A stretch of 64,000 nt of DNA from Strigamia acuminata (Eukaryota > Arthropoda > Chilopoda > Geophilomorpha > Linotaeniidae), in assembly GCA_949358305.1 (NCBI GenBank), contig OX442316.1, positions 17,112,001 to 17,176,000 of the forward strand. Direction: 5' to 3'. A program made the position numbers and the translations under genes. Every line of letters starts with the position of its first letter. Within the stretch, counting starts at the first letter, position 1. Below are positions 1 through 11,460 of this stretch, in pieces. Under the pieces are notes generated by a model that did no database searches, was not told where the DNA came from, and worked only from the letters and a program-made list of their open reading frames with translations.

Positions 1-590
1 ACGTCGTTTTGTATGGGCTTGTTTTACATTCCATACAGTCGTGCCGTTTTAGTGGCAACTTCATTTTTAAACATTTTTCTTTTTACGATTTTCTTTCGCC
101 CATAATTTAAAACGGTGTTTATACACCCGTCAAGTGTGGTGAGTGTTTTTACGTGTACACCGACATCTAGGAGAGAGAAAAAATGAAAAAGTAACTTCCG
201 GTAACTATATTTGAAGTTCAAGTGGGGGAAGGGGATAGAAAGAAAGGAGGAGGAGGAAGGAAAAAAAATTGGCGAAAAGTCTCGTAAAAATCATAGCAAG
301 GAATAGAAACAGAAGTGAGTCGTCTTGCCGTCGCCGATAAGTTGCTCGGTCCCTGAGCGGAGATGGAGTTGTCAGAAGGCACGCCACCGCCGTCGAATAC
401 GAAAACCGGCACGAGACACCATTTACAAAACGACGCCGTCTCGTGATAGTGTCATGAATCACGCTGCAGACAAAGAACAACTGTCTGTATAACTAATACG
501 CCGGGCGAGTGAAGATGAAAGCCGCTTTTTTTCTGTTTTTTTTTTTTTGGGATGTGAGTGAGGGAAAACATTGGGGCTATTGAGTAGTCG
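1..590. other. No gene seen
   Basis: Only short chance frames on both strands. Contains a purine run near 235-268 and a T-run near 530-550. Confidence 0.6.
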
Positions 591-659
591 AACGGTAATG
601 ATGCATGGGGCAGAGGCTGGAAATAAATGAGGATGGAGATGTGACGAATGTCGTCGTTA

Positions 660-1085
660 GGCTTAGATGGGCAAGGTATGAAGACGACATTTTGGTGTGC
701 TCAATGTACTTATTTGGGTGCATAAAAATGAAGTCTGGGTGGACTGTATTTTTGGAAGTTGTCACAAGGGGCGCTGCTGTTGTGGCAATGTTTGACGAAT
801 CATGTTTGACCACACACGCCACACGCCATCTGGTGGTAGTACCAGCCTGGTAGTACCTGACAATCGGAAGAAAAGTATTAAATAGAAGCCAACTTAAAGT
901 TATGCTGGGAATTCTAAGGGGCAGTAATTTTAATGTTGAATAAATAAATGAGTAATGTGTAAAATGCTTGAGATTTTTTTCCAGACAAACTTCATGATTG
1001 TCCAAAGATAGTCAGAGATTGTCAGCAAAATATAGGGAACCAAAAATAGGTTTTCCTATTCAAGGAGACAGTTGCACCCATATAT
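660..1085 (+). repeat. Dispersed repeat G, copy 1
   Basis: Patchy but colinear similarity to 32130-32700: GAAGACGACATTTTGGTG near the left, AGAAGCCAACTTAAA then TTCTAAGGGGCAG in the middle, and GGTTTTCCTATTCAAG at the right. The open frame of about 80 codons at 605-853 overlaps this repeat and is not conserved in the other copy, so I do not call it a gene. Confidence 0.75.
824..836 (-). promoter_or_regulatory. CTCF-like motif
   Basis: On the - strand the sequence is CCACCAGATGGCG, fitting CCASYAGRKGGC. It lies in dispersed repeat G. Confidence 0.4.
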
Positions 1086-1720
1086 ATGTCGCCTGTATTA
1101 TGTTTGTACAGGCAACATTGTTCTCATCAAATGGCGGATGCGAAGTTGTGAATTAATCATCCTAGCTGGGACCGTCTGGCGGGTATTTGGAAAATGTTCG
1201 TTGTGACGGGTTTTTGTTTTATGCGATTTTACTGTAGTGGGATGGGTATGTATCAAATTTGCATAGGTCGCACTTTGTATGAAAGTAAGAAGATTGTGTG
1301 CACAGGTGAGTGCACTCTATATAATATGTAAACCTTATGTCGGTGTGGTCTTGACACTATATCGTGAAGAATTTGTCAACATCGGCTTTGTTTGAGTCGT
1401 ATGAAGCATTGCTCTTTTGGGGAGGATGGTGTGGAGAACTAGAGCTTTAGCATGGAGTTTTTAGCTCACTGGATAGACTATTGCTTCAAAGGAATTGGGG
1501 TTAAACTTTTTGAATACAGCTTGTACTATTTGGACAAAAAATACATTGAAATTGTATTGTATCGGGTTTCATGAGCATGCATTTTGTAATACATCTTCAC
1601 GTGCTTGTGAGATCCCACACGAAAAAGTCATATATTGCAGATATATTCAACTTATAGTCCACATAAATGGCAGTATATTTACAACGTATAACCAATATAT
1701 TTGAAATATATTATAACCTA

Positions 1721-2139
1721 TACTCTTCTTTGACTCAAAAGGGTGGCTTTCTCCCATTGGCCGAGCCACATTACTCCTAACTCCAGTCTGTATTACTACC
1801 ACTAGGAGAAGTAGTTTTTATTTTTATTATGTTTTGTGATTGCTATTACCATTTAAGTTGATATAATTTTGATTATTTTTATTAAAAAAATGTTACTTCC
1901 TTTTATGAAATAAAGTTCTGTGCACGTATAAATGCAAAACTCATGTTTGTTCTGTTTATTGGTTATTTTGTCTGGAAAGCACACAATTTAGAAATTTTGG
2001 CTGTTACTTAGGCAATCGATTACAATGTCTGTACATTGTAATGCATTTCTGGTATTTGGGTTTATATTTTTGGATTACTACACTAGTGATACGGCTTGGC
2101 CAATGGGAGAAGGCCACCCTTTTGAGTCAAACAAGAGTA
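1721..2139. mobile_element. MITE family A, copy 1 (419 bp)
   Basis: Terminal inverted repeats read TACTCTTSTTTGACTCAAA from each end and continue through AAGGGTGGC and CCATTGGCC for about 45 bp. TA flanks both ends (1719-1720 and 2140-2141), the target duplication of Tc1/mariner-type elements. There is no coding capacity. It is the same length as the copy at 3250-3668 and clearly homologous throughout. Confidence 0.9.
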
Positions 2140-3220
2140 TAGATATATTTTACATCACGTATATGGTCCATTATCTATATTGGAAGAATATATTCTTGAT
2201 GTAATGTGTATATATTGTGCGAATATGTACTCAATGTATAATGGATACATCTGAAATATACTAAAAAAGGGATCACTTTTAGTATATTCCACATATATAC
2301 GAACTTGTATTATAAGTACATTTTAAACATATATGGTAAATACCGTATTTTACCGATTAAGAATTGCTTTTTTCATGTTGACTTTTATCATGAAAATTGA
2401 AGTTTTGTGCAATGACCAATGAACTTATTGGCATTTTTTTAGCAGTTTCAGCATAACGCATAGCAGCAACACAGTCCTGTACTTGTAAAATGTCTTAAAC
2501 TATTGTAAATTAGTCTTTGGGTGGTTGTTAACAGTCTCATTAGGCAGATAAGCTACTTTTCCAGATTGAATGCACTGTGTACTTTCTTAATGTGTTATTT
2601 TAAGCAAGTTGTCATTATCAATTGACATTTGTCATGCACTTTTGGGTGGCATGTTTGCCACTCGTCAGAACTATTTTTCTCTCAAACAAATTATTCGTTG
2701 TCGTATCATATGAATTCCGTTTCTGATGTTATGTGCCAAATGAGCTTGTTTGCTCTGCAGCTCACGAGTCGAATGCCACTTATAACTTTGATGTTCAATT
2801 GGGTTTTTTCGTCCATCTTTCATTCTTTTTTTTCGGTTTGATTTCATCAACTTCAAAAGAAAAAAGATAATCTTATATTCTAGTGAATTTTTTTTTTGGC
2901 GACATGCACTTTTAAAATATTTGATTTTTCTTTTTCCATGAAACTTTAATGGATATTATTCATATTTTCCTTTTCTTTTTTTATACGTCTCATGTTTTAT
3001 TTTTGTTGTTGCATGTTTGGAGATAGAATTGTTTGGAGTCACTTCGCAAAAAGGTTGAGTGATTAATGCGAATTAATCCTTCTTAATAGATAGTAAGATG
3101 AACTGAAAGCCGTCTTAAATGATGACAAGCGAAGCACGAAAGAGGATCAAATTTTGTTATTGAAAATTTTGAATTTTTTTATTTTAATATTTAATAACAA
3201 ACAAATTGCTTGGTAGCTTT
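2140..3220. other. A/T-rich, no gene seen
   Basis: The left part repeats ATATATT/TATATG words like those before the 1721 MITE, so that MITE probably sits inside an older A/T-rich repeat. The rest is unassigned. Confidence 0.5.
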
Positions 3221-3711
3221 AAGCTAGATTCACACTTGTGTTCACACTATACTGTTGTTTGACTCAAAAGGGTGGCCTTTTCCCATTGGCTGAGCCGCAT
3301 TACTCCTAACTCCAGTCTGTATTACTACTACTAGGAGAAGTAGTTTTTATTTTTATTTATTTTTTAGATTATTATGACCATTTAAATTGATATAATTTTA
3401 ATTGTATTTTATTATAAAATGTTATTTCCATTTAAGAAATAAAGTTTTATGCACAAATAAATGCAAAACTCATGTTTGTTCTGTTTATCGGTTGCTTTGT
3501 CTGGAAAACAAACAATTTTGAAATTTTGGCTGTTATCTAGGCAATCGATTACAATATCTGTACATTGTAATGCATTTCTGGTGTTTGGGTCTATATATTT
3601 GGATCACTACACCAGTGATACGGCTCGGCCAATGGGAGAAGGCCACCCTTTTGAGTCGGACAAGAGTACAGACGCAACGCAAGAAAACTGACGCAACGCT
3701 GCTTGCGTCCA
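3221..3711. mobile_element. MITE family B, copy 1 (split by family A insertion, 3' part decayed)
   Basis: The left end, AAGCTAGATTCACACTTGTG, precedes the family A insertion. The body resumes at 3671 with GACGCAACGCAAGAAAACTG. The far inverted end seen in the 31.5-kb copy is not found, so this copy is truncated or heavily mutated. Confidence 0.75.
3250..3668. mobile_element. MITE family A, copy 2, nested inside MITE family B
   Basis: It has the same ends and the same 419-bp length as the copy at 1721. It interrupts a family B element: TTCACAC on its left and GACGCAACGCAAG on its right are contiguous, around a TA, in the uninterrupted family B copy at 31519-31947. The flanks are TA on the left and CA on the right, a target duplication with one transition. 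Confidence 0.9.
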
Positions 3712-4279
3712 AAAATCGGTGCCTACAGGATGCCTTCTGCTTTTTTTTACGACTTTAGCACTGTTATTGTGTATCAACAAGGCATTGGAATGTACAATTG
3801 TGGTCATAAAAGTTGTCGCTTGCATTTTGCTACTAAATTTTGAAATGGGTGTTTTTATTTGTGGCTGGACAATTCGACTTTGTTGGGGCTAAACTCTTAA
3901 AGTGTGGTAGTTTATACATTCACCGTCACCAGGCAAATATTTATGTATAGCGAGCTGACGATCCCTGAACATGTAGGCTTTGTCCAGCCACTCTTCAGAC
4001 GCGTTTCCAGGGGGTAGCTGAGGGGCTCCAGCTATACCCCTTACTCTTCTCGGTGAATTTTCTTTTTGAAATTTTTTTAATGCTGTGTTCAGCATTTTAT
4101 CAGACCAATTTTTTTTTATAAAACACTATTTCTATAAAGTTTTTGGATTGGTATCCATGAAAACTTCTTTTTGGCAACTTACTGCAGTAACTAGAAGCTG
4201 TTTTTTTTTGGGGGGGGGGGGGGCTAACAGTAAAACACCATTTTTAGGCTTAAAGCTGTTAGTTTCAGTAGTGTATTGT

Positions 4280-5900
4280 TAGAACCAAAATGATGAAAGA
4301 CAGAATTGTATTGTTATTAATACGATCACTGATGTCATCAAGCAGCCTCCATATTTTTTCCCTTAGCATCGGTTAGCCAGGTATGTAATACACAGTTACA
4401 GGCGAAAGAGGTCAGTGACGTAAATAGTGGAAAACTACCGGATTGGCTACGATATTTTCAGAAATAGTGTAAGCTCCAGTGGAGTTATAAGATTTCCACT
4501 ATAAAGGCATAACGGGGTTTTTTAAGAGAAAAGTACCTGCCGCAAACTGTGTTTTAGAAGCAATAAACAGAGTAACGGAACAGTCTTGTGTTTACATGAA
4601 GTGTATTTAAGCACAGGATATTGGCTCTGCTTTGTTTCTATTCAAAGGGCAAAGGATAGAACAGTGGCCAGGTAACTCTCATCTTAAACTTTGCTTAGCG
4701 TGTTTTATTGAAGACAAAATTGAAAATTAAAAATGTAGTTGTACAGTGGAAACGACATTTGTGTATACACCCATTGGTTTCAGGTTAGAATTGCTAAAGA
4801 TTGTTGGCGAATGCTATTTTGCTGAAAAGGCCTCCATAATTTGTTTGCCAAACTTTAAATCTGGCCGTGACTGCTGCTATTGTGATTGTTGTGGAAATAG
4901 CAAAAGTGACAGAATAGTATTGGCTTTTATATCAATAAAATGATTCATCCTGCGACGCAGGAAACGGCAATTTACTCTAGTATTGTTATTCTGATGTTTT
5001 CATGACAATAGAAAGAAAGGCGAAATTAAATCACACTTGGCTTTGTCTTTTTTACGAGCAGCACAAAATTAGAATAAAAATCTTTTTCCTTCTCCTTGCG
5101 AGGAGTGTAAACGATGCCTTTGCGGCACGAGCACGAATCCCGGAGGACTAAATGATGTACATATTTCGCAAAAGACTCTGGTAATTATTTTGCTCTGTTA
5201 CATCTTATCACGGACTTGGAATGGAGTTTATTAAACCAGACGTGATATGCTAGTGTCGACTTGAAGCAATCGATTTTTTGTTTCGTGGTAAAAATGTAAA
5301 GGGAAATTTAGAAGAAGAAAAAAATTCAAATGTTGAATATTCATTGTTATTGAGTATTCATTTGAGATTGAGAGGATTCATCTGGTTTCTTTTAAATCCT
5401 GATTGGCAGTTGGAAATTGATACTTGGTTTTTCTTTTGTGGTTGGAATACTTCCTCTGATTTTTGTTTAAAGGCTGAGTGACAGCAGGGCTGGATTTTAG
5501 GAAGGGCAAAAGGATCCATCAGCCCCACCAGAGGTCCAAAATATTTAACCTTGGTAAAGTCGTGGGTCGGTCAAAAAAATTACTAAAGTGAGAAATTACC
5601 TGTCGGTTTTTGTTTAAGCGGAAGAAACGTGAACAATCATACTTGTAGAGCGTTTTGCACCACAAGGAATTGTGCAGGTTTGGCAACAATACAATGCATA
5701 AAGTATCATGCAGCTTCCATATTTTCTCCTAGCAACGGTTGGCCAGGTAATGACCAATAAAGGATTTACACTTCTATTAGAGAAATGAAAGGAACAAGGT
5801 TTAGGCATAAACCTTTGGCCTATTTATTTCACATCTCCAGGGCAAAGATGTAAAAATTCCCTACAAACTGAGACTGGTTTTGGAATTTATTGAAGCCTTT
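4280..5900 (+). repeat. Pair of related segments in direct orientation, about 1.4 kb apart
   Basis: The segment around 4345-4400 (CAGCCTCCATATTTT, then GGTTAGCCAGGTA) resembles the segment around 5708-5760 (CAGCTTCCATATTTT, then GGTTGGCCAGGTA). Weaker matches continue to AAACTGTGTTTTAGAAGC and its counterpart near 5875. Either an old tandem duplication or two copies of one dispersed repeat. No coding content. Confidence 0.45.
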
Positions 5901-6149
5901 TTTATATCGAGAAAAGCGGTTTTAGAATTTGATCGGACAGTTTGGCATCCATTATAGTTTTAGTCACAGACAGGTGAAACAAATAAACAAACAAACATTC
6001 ACGTCAAGTTAAATAGAGTCCTTTAAAATTAAGGCAATAGACATTTTGAAAAATGAGGTTAGATAATAAGATCATGTGATTGTAACAACGGTTGTTTCCC
6101 CTTTATGAGAAAAACTATTGCAAAATAACATTATGACATTAAGGGGTTT

Positions 6150-6992
6150 CATTAAATGAGCGATTATTGTGATTAGTTGATGATTGCAATAATTGTAATC
6201 ACTCAATTATTGAGGGCCTGATTATGTGATTATTAGGGTTTCGGTTTTCCCGCCCTTTTCCAATTCCCGGTTCCCGGTTCCAAAATGGCCGGTATTCCCG
6301 GGAAATCGGTACTCCCGGGAATTAAAATCAGGCGACAAAAAATGGCTAAAAATGGCCGTTTTTTGTAAAACAAATGGCCAATTTTAGCCATTTTTTGTCA
6401 TAAAAGGCTCATTTTAGCCATTTTTAATGATAAAAATAGCCATTTTCATCATTGAAACATTACAAGTTGCAACGTTTCAATGACGACAATGACGTTTTAA
6501 CCACGTTTTATGACAGAACCGGTTTTTTTGAAAATTTTTGGCTCCCGGTATCGTGATTTTTCACCTGGTTTCTCAGGAAATCGGTACCCCGGTTTTCCGG
6601 TACCGAAACCCTAGTGATTATTGCTCTGATGAGCAGAATTGTTTAAATTTTAACCTAAATACGTTGCAATTGTTTAAAAAAGTTCCTACAAATAATAATT
6701 GCAACTACCAAAGTTGTTTCATGTGTTCAGTTTAACCTAAACTGAGCAGACTTTGTTATATTATGACCTTGTGTAGTTGAAGCGGGTCTGGCGTTGCCAT
6801 GTTGGTTTCAGTTGAGAGAGCACTTATATTCGACCCAAGTCAGCAGAAAATCATGGTTTGGGGTGATTACTTGATTAGTTGCTTAGATGATGAAATGATT
6901 ATTCTCGGGATTGGTTGAATCCAGTCACATGACACATCAAGTAATCGACTAATCAAAGTAATCAAAGTAATCAACTAATCGTTCATTTAACC
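6150..6992. mobile_element. hAT-like element with ATTA/ATCA-rich ends, interrupted by another hAT MITE
   Basis: The left end, TTAAATGAGCGATTATTGTG, and the right end (6981-6990, reversed TTAAATGAAC, then GATTAGTTGATTAC) form inverted repeats of about 35 bp. They are rich in GATTA motifs. A 380-bp element with its own 8-bp target duplication sits inside. No transposase frame is present. Confidence 0.65.
6234..6613. mobile_element. hAT MITE (380 bp) with 8-bp target duplication
   Basis: The ends TAGGGTTTCGG and CCGAAACCCTA are perfect 11-bp inverted repeats. Both flanks read GTGATTAT (6226-6233 and 6614-6621), the 8-bp duplication typical of hAT transposons. The subterminal sequence is dense in CCCGG/CCGGT words, and the interior carries repeated AATGGC(C/T)ATTTT. 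Confidence 0.9.
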
Positions 6993-8506
6993 TAGTGTTA
7001 ATTTGTAGTTTTCTTATTGCGGGCGGAGCCAAACTGCATTATGTCATAATTTTCCAATGGTCTATTGATGCAGTTTGTTTGAATAGCCTTTGATGGTGTG
7101 ACTGTTAATGTTTTTCTCAGTGCTGGAGTTATCAAAGAAGATGGCATGTCTGTGACAAATCGTCGCCCAAATCACGTAATTCCAACTTGATTTCGGCTGG
7201 CTTTAAGCTTTGCGTCTCTTTGATACCGTAGCCTGCATGCATAATTCTGCTGAAAGTTTTAAAAAATAAATGGGATGTGGATTAAAGTTTGTTTGCCATG
7301 AGATTATTTGTTTACGGTTTCTGAGTTTCATTGTAATTGAACCTTTTGACTATCTGGTCAGGAAGTTATCTTGCCACCAGATGGCGCAACAAGAAGAAAC
7401 GTGGTGGTGTTCTGCATGCTGTGCACAGATCTGGTGGAAAACAAAGTTTGTTTAGGGTTAGAATGAACTGAAATATACAACTAAGAGTTTTCAATTTGAA
7501 AGGAATTGTTGATTGGTTGTCTACAATTTGAAAATTGATGAACAATGGTCTTGCTACTCTCTTGGGAGACATGACTGAATGAATAAATGAAGCCGTGCTC
7601 TATAAGCTATGGAAGATTACTTATTAATGAGATGAGACAAGATTACAAACATCAAGGGTGGAATTCTGCGGCTGACTTCATAAGAATTACTCTACATTTA
7701 TACGAAAGTTGGAGAAACCGCAGTGAACTTAGCGAGACTACCGCAGCTGCTAGCAGAAATTCTTTGCTGTAAATCACCTTGGTTGAGTGAAACTTACCCT
7801 GTGCCTGTCATCAAGGACAAGGCAAGAGAAGAGAAGAGAATGGAAGAGAATGGGGAACTGGATCTGTGTAATAAAATCTGTTTGTATTACGATTGATTGT
7901 CAAACGCAACAAGCATTCGTCAAGAGAAGATGGTCAGCAACTTGTTAATGAACAGAATCTAGCGAAATAATAACGAATTACACAGGAAACACAGGTTTAG
8001 TTTAATGTAAGCTTTATTGTTGTCTAAGGGTATGATGTCGTGTCTCATGGTGCATTTCCCAATGCGATGGCTGCGAACAGCCATCCATAACGAGACCACG
8101 TGGTATGTTTTATACATAATAGGCCTTAAAATGACGGAATGTACAATTTTTGTCTTAAAAACAGATCGGTCATGTTTGCAGTCTAAAATTATCGTAGTAT
8201 AACAAAATGCCGGTAAAATTGTGGTAAAGAAATAAGGCATTAAGAAAGTAAAATGGTCATAGCACCAAGACGCAAATAAGGCAGAAACGGCACGGCAATC
8301 AGCTTACTGTCCACCAACGACAAACGATCATGTCAAGCAAGTCAAGACCAATTTACATCACTGGACCACAATGTGCTTGGAGTTGGATCCAAAGCCAAAA
8401 TAGATGAACAACATATTGAAATGTACTCGTTTGGCCCAATCTTCAATCGATTTTTAATCGATTTTCATTCGATATTTTATTCCATATGGTAACCCTAGCA
8501 GAGTGT
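6993..8506. other. No gene seen
   Basis: Unique-looking A/T-rich sequence with short frames only. Holds the CTCF-like site at 7374. Near 8430-8500, ATCGATTTT words and GGTAACCCTAG suggest another transposon end. Confidence 0.5.
7374..7387 (+). promoter_or_regulatory. CTCF-like motif, best match in the window
   Basis: CCACCAGATGGCGC fits the conserved animal CTCF core CCASYAGRKGGCGC at every position. No repeat was recognised around it. Confidence 0.5.
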
Positions 8507-8538
8507 GATGCGCAGTTTGAATTTGGCATCAAGACACA
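8507..8538 (+). mobile_element. Broken end of the 61-kb foldback element
   Basis: GATGCGCAGTTTGAATTTGG then CATCAAGA matches the terminal arm near 61410-61438 (GATGCGCAGTACGAATTTAG, CATCAAGA). The match stops exactly where the 5S-derived palindrome starts. Confidence 0.75.
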
Positions 8539-8539
8539 A

Positions 8540-8596
8540 GTATTGACCAGACCCAATGCTGCTTAACAGTTAAGCAGCCTTGGGTCTGGTCAATAC
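8540..8596. repeat. Head-to-head palindrome made from 5S rRNA promoter sequence
   Basis: Arms at 8540-8567 and 8569-8596 are 28-bp inverted repeats with one mismatch and a one-base centre. The right arm, GTTAAGCAGCCTTGGGTCTG then GTCAATAC, corresponds to the 5S rRNA box A and following bases. Confidence 0.9.
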
Positions 8597-8661
8597 TAGG
8601 ATGGGTGACCGGCTGAGAATCTTGTTTTCTCATCCTTGTCTGATTAAGATACTGTTTCTTC
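8563..8661 (+). repeat. 5S rRNA-derived SINE (or 5S pseudogene), copy 1
   Basis: GTTAAGC (box A), GGTCAATACTAGGATGGGTG and ACCGGCTGAGAAT (box C) follow the internal RNA polymerase III promoter of animal 5S rRNA in order and spacing. The 5S match stops after GAGAAT; the next sequence ends CATCCTTGTCTGATTAAG, a tail shared with the copy at 59.6 kb. That tail is not 5S, so a SINE3-type retroposon is more likely than a plain pseudogene. Confidence 0.75.
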
Positions 8662-8699
8662 GGAAAGAAAATCTGTTGCCTGCCTCTAACTGGCTTTTC

Positions 8700-10600
8700 T
8701 GTGGTTTTTCCAGTTTTTGGAAGCACAGTTCACAACTAGCGCCCTCTCTAAAATTAGTTGCAAACTTTCAAAAATCGAAACGGCGCTTTAACTAATTGAC
8801 TTGAAAATTGTCCATAAATCCGTAATGCCTTATACCAGAACGGCACATTTTACCCTTATGCCTCCGAAGGTTAAGAAAGTTGTTTGCTTACAAAATACAA
8901 ATTGCGCCCGGTCATTTATGGTTTCGGCATTCCCACCAAAACGGTCCAAATTTGGCCTTTGCAATTGCTAAAGCCAGCTCTGTAGACTGTTACCCATAAT
9001 AAGAGTTTTAAAAATAATTCCCTTTCATGTTTATTTCCCCTGTCCCCAATAATTGCACGTGCGTAAACATGTTAAACACGTTTCTGTAAACAATTTCTCC
9101 AGGGGCTGAAAAAGCGATTTTGGCAATTTTATTTGCTAATATACGGCTATTATTTTTGCCTTCTCCGAAGGGAGACTCGGGCCTTTTTTTGCCGCCTCCT
9201 TTCCTTTCTTATATTCGAAACGACTCGAGAGGCCATGACGTTTGCGAGTGCGCTTCCTGAACGAGTGGCGAATGCGCTATCTGGCGTTGTAATTACATTT
9301 GTTGCCGTCGGAAGAGGCCGTTGGGTGTAATCGCGGATGCGGACTTTTGTGAACTCAGCCTCACTCGTCTTCGACTGCACTTTAATGTTCGTAGGAATGG
9401 CGAGTTATACAAAAGCGCTGCTCGAAATCCGAAGATAGGCGCGGGCGACGTCGACCAACTTTGCTGGCTTGGCGTGATTTTCTTTTGCTTGGTGGATTGC
9501 CCCGCTCTGCGCTGCGCTGCACTGCACTGCACTACGCTGCTCGCCGACTTTCCCCTCTCTCTCTCTCTTTCTCTCTCTCAATACCGAATCCGAAAAGTGA
9601 TGACGATTGCAATGGAGCGAAAAGCATTCACCACTCGTGTATATACGAAGCTGCACAGTGAATATTAGAGCAGTAAAAGTGTGAAAGGGCTGAAATTTGC
9701 AGTACAAAAATTGTTGTCCTTTTCAATGCGTTATTTATGGCGTAGAGCGACTTGAATCGCTTTTAATGAGTGCACATTAAGCTGAGACACGATGTAATAC
9801 ACGTTTGCGGTGATGGGCTGATGGACCGTTAATGAAGAACATCACGTGACAATCGATATGTGAGATATTGATCTCGCATTACCATTTAATGGCTTCCGAA
9901 GTCTTAAATTAAATTTAAATTTTTTTTTTTTTTTTTAGTTGCATTTTCTGCATTTGAAATTGCATTTTTTTTTTGGGTGTAAAAATGTATAAGTGGGAAG
10001 AAGTATTTCACTTTTGACGACTACTTTATTGAAAAGTTGTGCGCTGACTGGCAAATGACATATGTGAAGGGGGAAGGGGAAAAAATGATGTGCACGGGCA
10101 GGAAATAACATTGCTCTGAAGGCGTTGATGGCGGCGTCTTGCTTGGCCTATGGTCATTAGAGATGGGAGTGCGCTGTATTAACTTCTTTGGACGTGTGCG
10201 CGGAATATAGATGCGTCATGAGTGGAACGTGAACATGCATCTCTTGGTCTGCTAAAAAGTTGGAAAAATAAAAATAAAAATTGCAGGATGCAGTTGGGGC
10301 TCGTCTTTTTGTTTTAAATTGATTTTTTTTTTTTTAGATTGAATTTTTGGGAATGTGGAATGGAATAAAAAAAAAAGTCATTTAAACTAAAGAGCATTTT
10401 TAAAATGTTTACAAATTGTGTGCATGCGCATTGCGACTAAAACTTGACTGAATTGAAAGAAACTTCAATTAAGCCTGACCAGGTCAAATAATAGCAAATT
10501 TAGATTTGGAAATACTAGGTGGGGCATTCAAGATTGAAAAGACGGATTGTCTTCTCTTTAAAACACTTAAAAAAGTAAATTCTCGATTGAATACATGTGG
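8700..10600. other. No gene recognised; G+C-rich patch 9170-9560
   Basis: The patch is open in several frames on both strands without family motifs. T-runs near 9915 and 10325. The frames of up to 115 codons look like composition effects. Confidence 0.5.
9500..9583. repeat. CTGC(A/G)-rich and (CT)n microsatellites
   Basis: GCTGCACTGCACTGCACTAC is followed by a (CT)n run at about 9555-9583. Similar GCTGCACTGCACTACACC occurs at 19529 beside (GGGAT)n. Confidence 0.85.
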
Positions 10601-10607
10601 AAATTAA

Positions 10608-10930
10608 ATAATAATATCCCTTATATCGTTTTATATCGCTTGTTTAGTTTAAATGCATTATCGAATAATATCGCCAGCTATATCGAAGAATATCGCCTCA
10701 TTGTTTTAATATCGAATAGCAGAGATACGTCAATTCGGACATTTTATTTTTAATATCGGCGCAGGTATCACTATCGGCTGATATTCGGTTGCCAATTATT
10801 AGACCCCGGATAAATGCATAAATGTATACTTCATATGTATATTGCATATATAGCCGTATCAACGATACCGATAATCGGTGATTATCGGTATCGTCGACAC
10901 TGCAAAATATCGATATCGGTCAAAGTCTAT
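10608..10930. mobile_element. hAT-like repeat rich in TATCG words
   Basis: Dense ATATCG/TATCGG words occur through the segment, ending in GATACCGATAATCGG and its inverse, then CGTCGACACTGCA. A perfect 14-bp-arm palindrome lies at 10863-10893. The left part recurs at 23796-23862. Terminal repeats are not cleanly resolved. Confidence 0.5.
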
Positions 10931-11390
10931 ATTAAATCACTTAATTAATTAGAAACTGGACAAAAAGAGAAGAGCTATGATATGGGAATTTTGGCAAATA
11001 TGGCGTGAAAGTTATCTCAAACAACTTCGCAATTTTCATGAAACTAAAGGACCAAAAAGAAAAGTGCGCATTGAGAATTTGAGATGGATGTTTCTTCGCT
11101 TTGTTTTTAATTTTTAGATTCGCAAAAGAAATAATTGAATGAAGCGGAAAGTGAAAGAAGAATTGTAAGTTGTTGTTTGGTATAAGTTTAAAAGTAAATT
11201 TGGAGCGATCGGAAAAGTAATTGAAATATATTTTTAAAACGAAATGGAAAAAAAGATGGAAGCAAGTTTGTAAATTTGTAAGTTGGTCTCGACCTTTTTA
11301 CGGCGTGCGTGTGGTGGGAGTGATGTGAAAATCTCCAGGGGGCGAAGCTAGCATAGTTCCATCTTTTGTCTTTTCTCCATTTACCCCCAG

Positions 11391-11460
11391 AGAAAGCTTT
11401 GAGGATCTCGTGGAGGATGGAGTGGCGGTGCCCGTCCCCACGGCCACATTCAATTTACAG
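11391..11460 (+). CDS. Candidate exon in a GC-rich island (unrecognised)
   Basis: A good polypyrimidine acceptor (TTTCTCCATTTACCCCCAG) precedes and CAG|GTAGAG follows. The segment reads ESFEDLVEDGVAVPVPTATF then NLQ. The frame stays open over 80 codons, from 11329 to the stop at 11569-11571. Composition is much more G+C-rich than the surroundings. An antisense frame is also open across the same island, so the strand is not certain. It does not resemble the missing integrin exons. A second acceptor-like site (TTTTCTGCTTTCTTCCAG) lies at about 11603. Confidence 0.25.

Noticed and set aside
605-853. 82-codon frame starting MGQRLEIN
   Set aside because: It lies in dispersed repeat G and is not preserved in the copy at 32.1 kb.
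1236-1303. Exon-like 68-bp segment with acceptor ACTGTAG and donor CACAG|GTGAGT
   Set aside because: Good donor, but one short segment with no family match and no partner exon; likely chance.
1729-1735. AP-1-like TGACTCA and CCAAT boxes in the family A MITE ends
   Set aside because: They are fixed parts of the inverted repeats; no evidence of regulatory use here.
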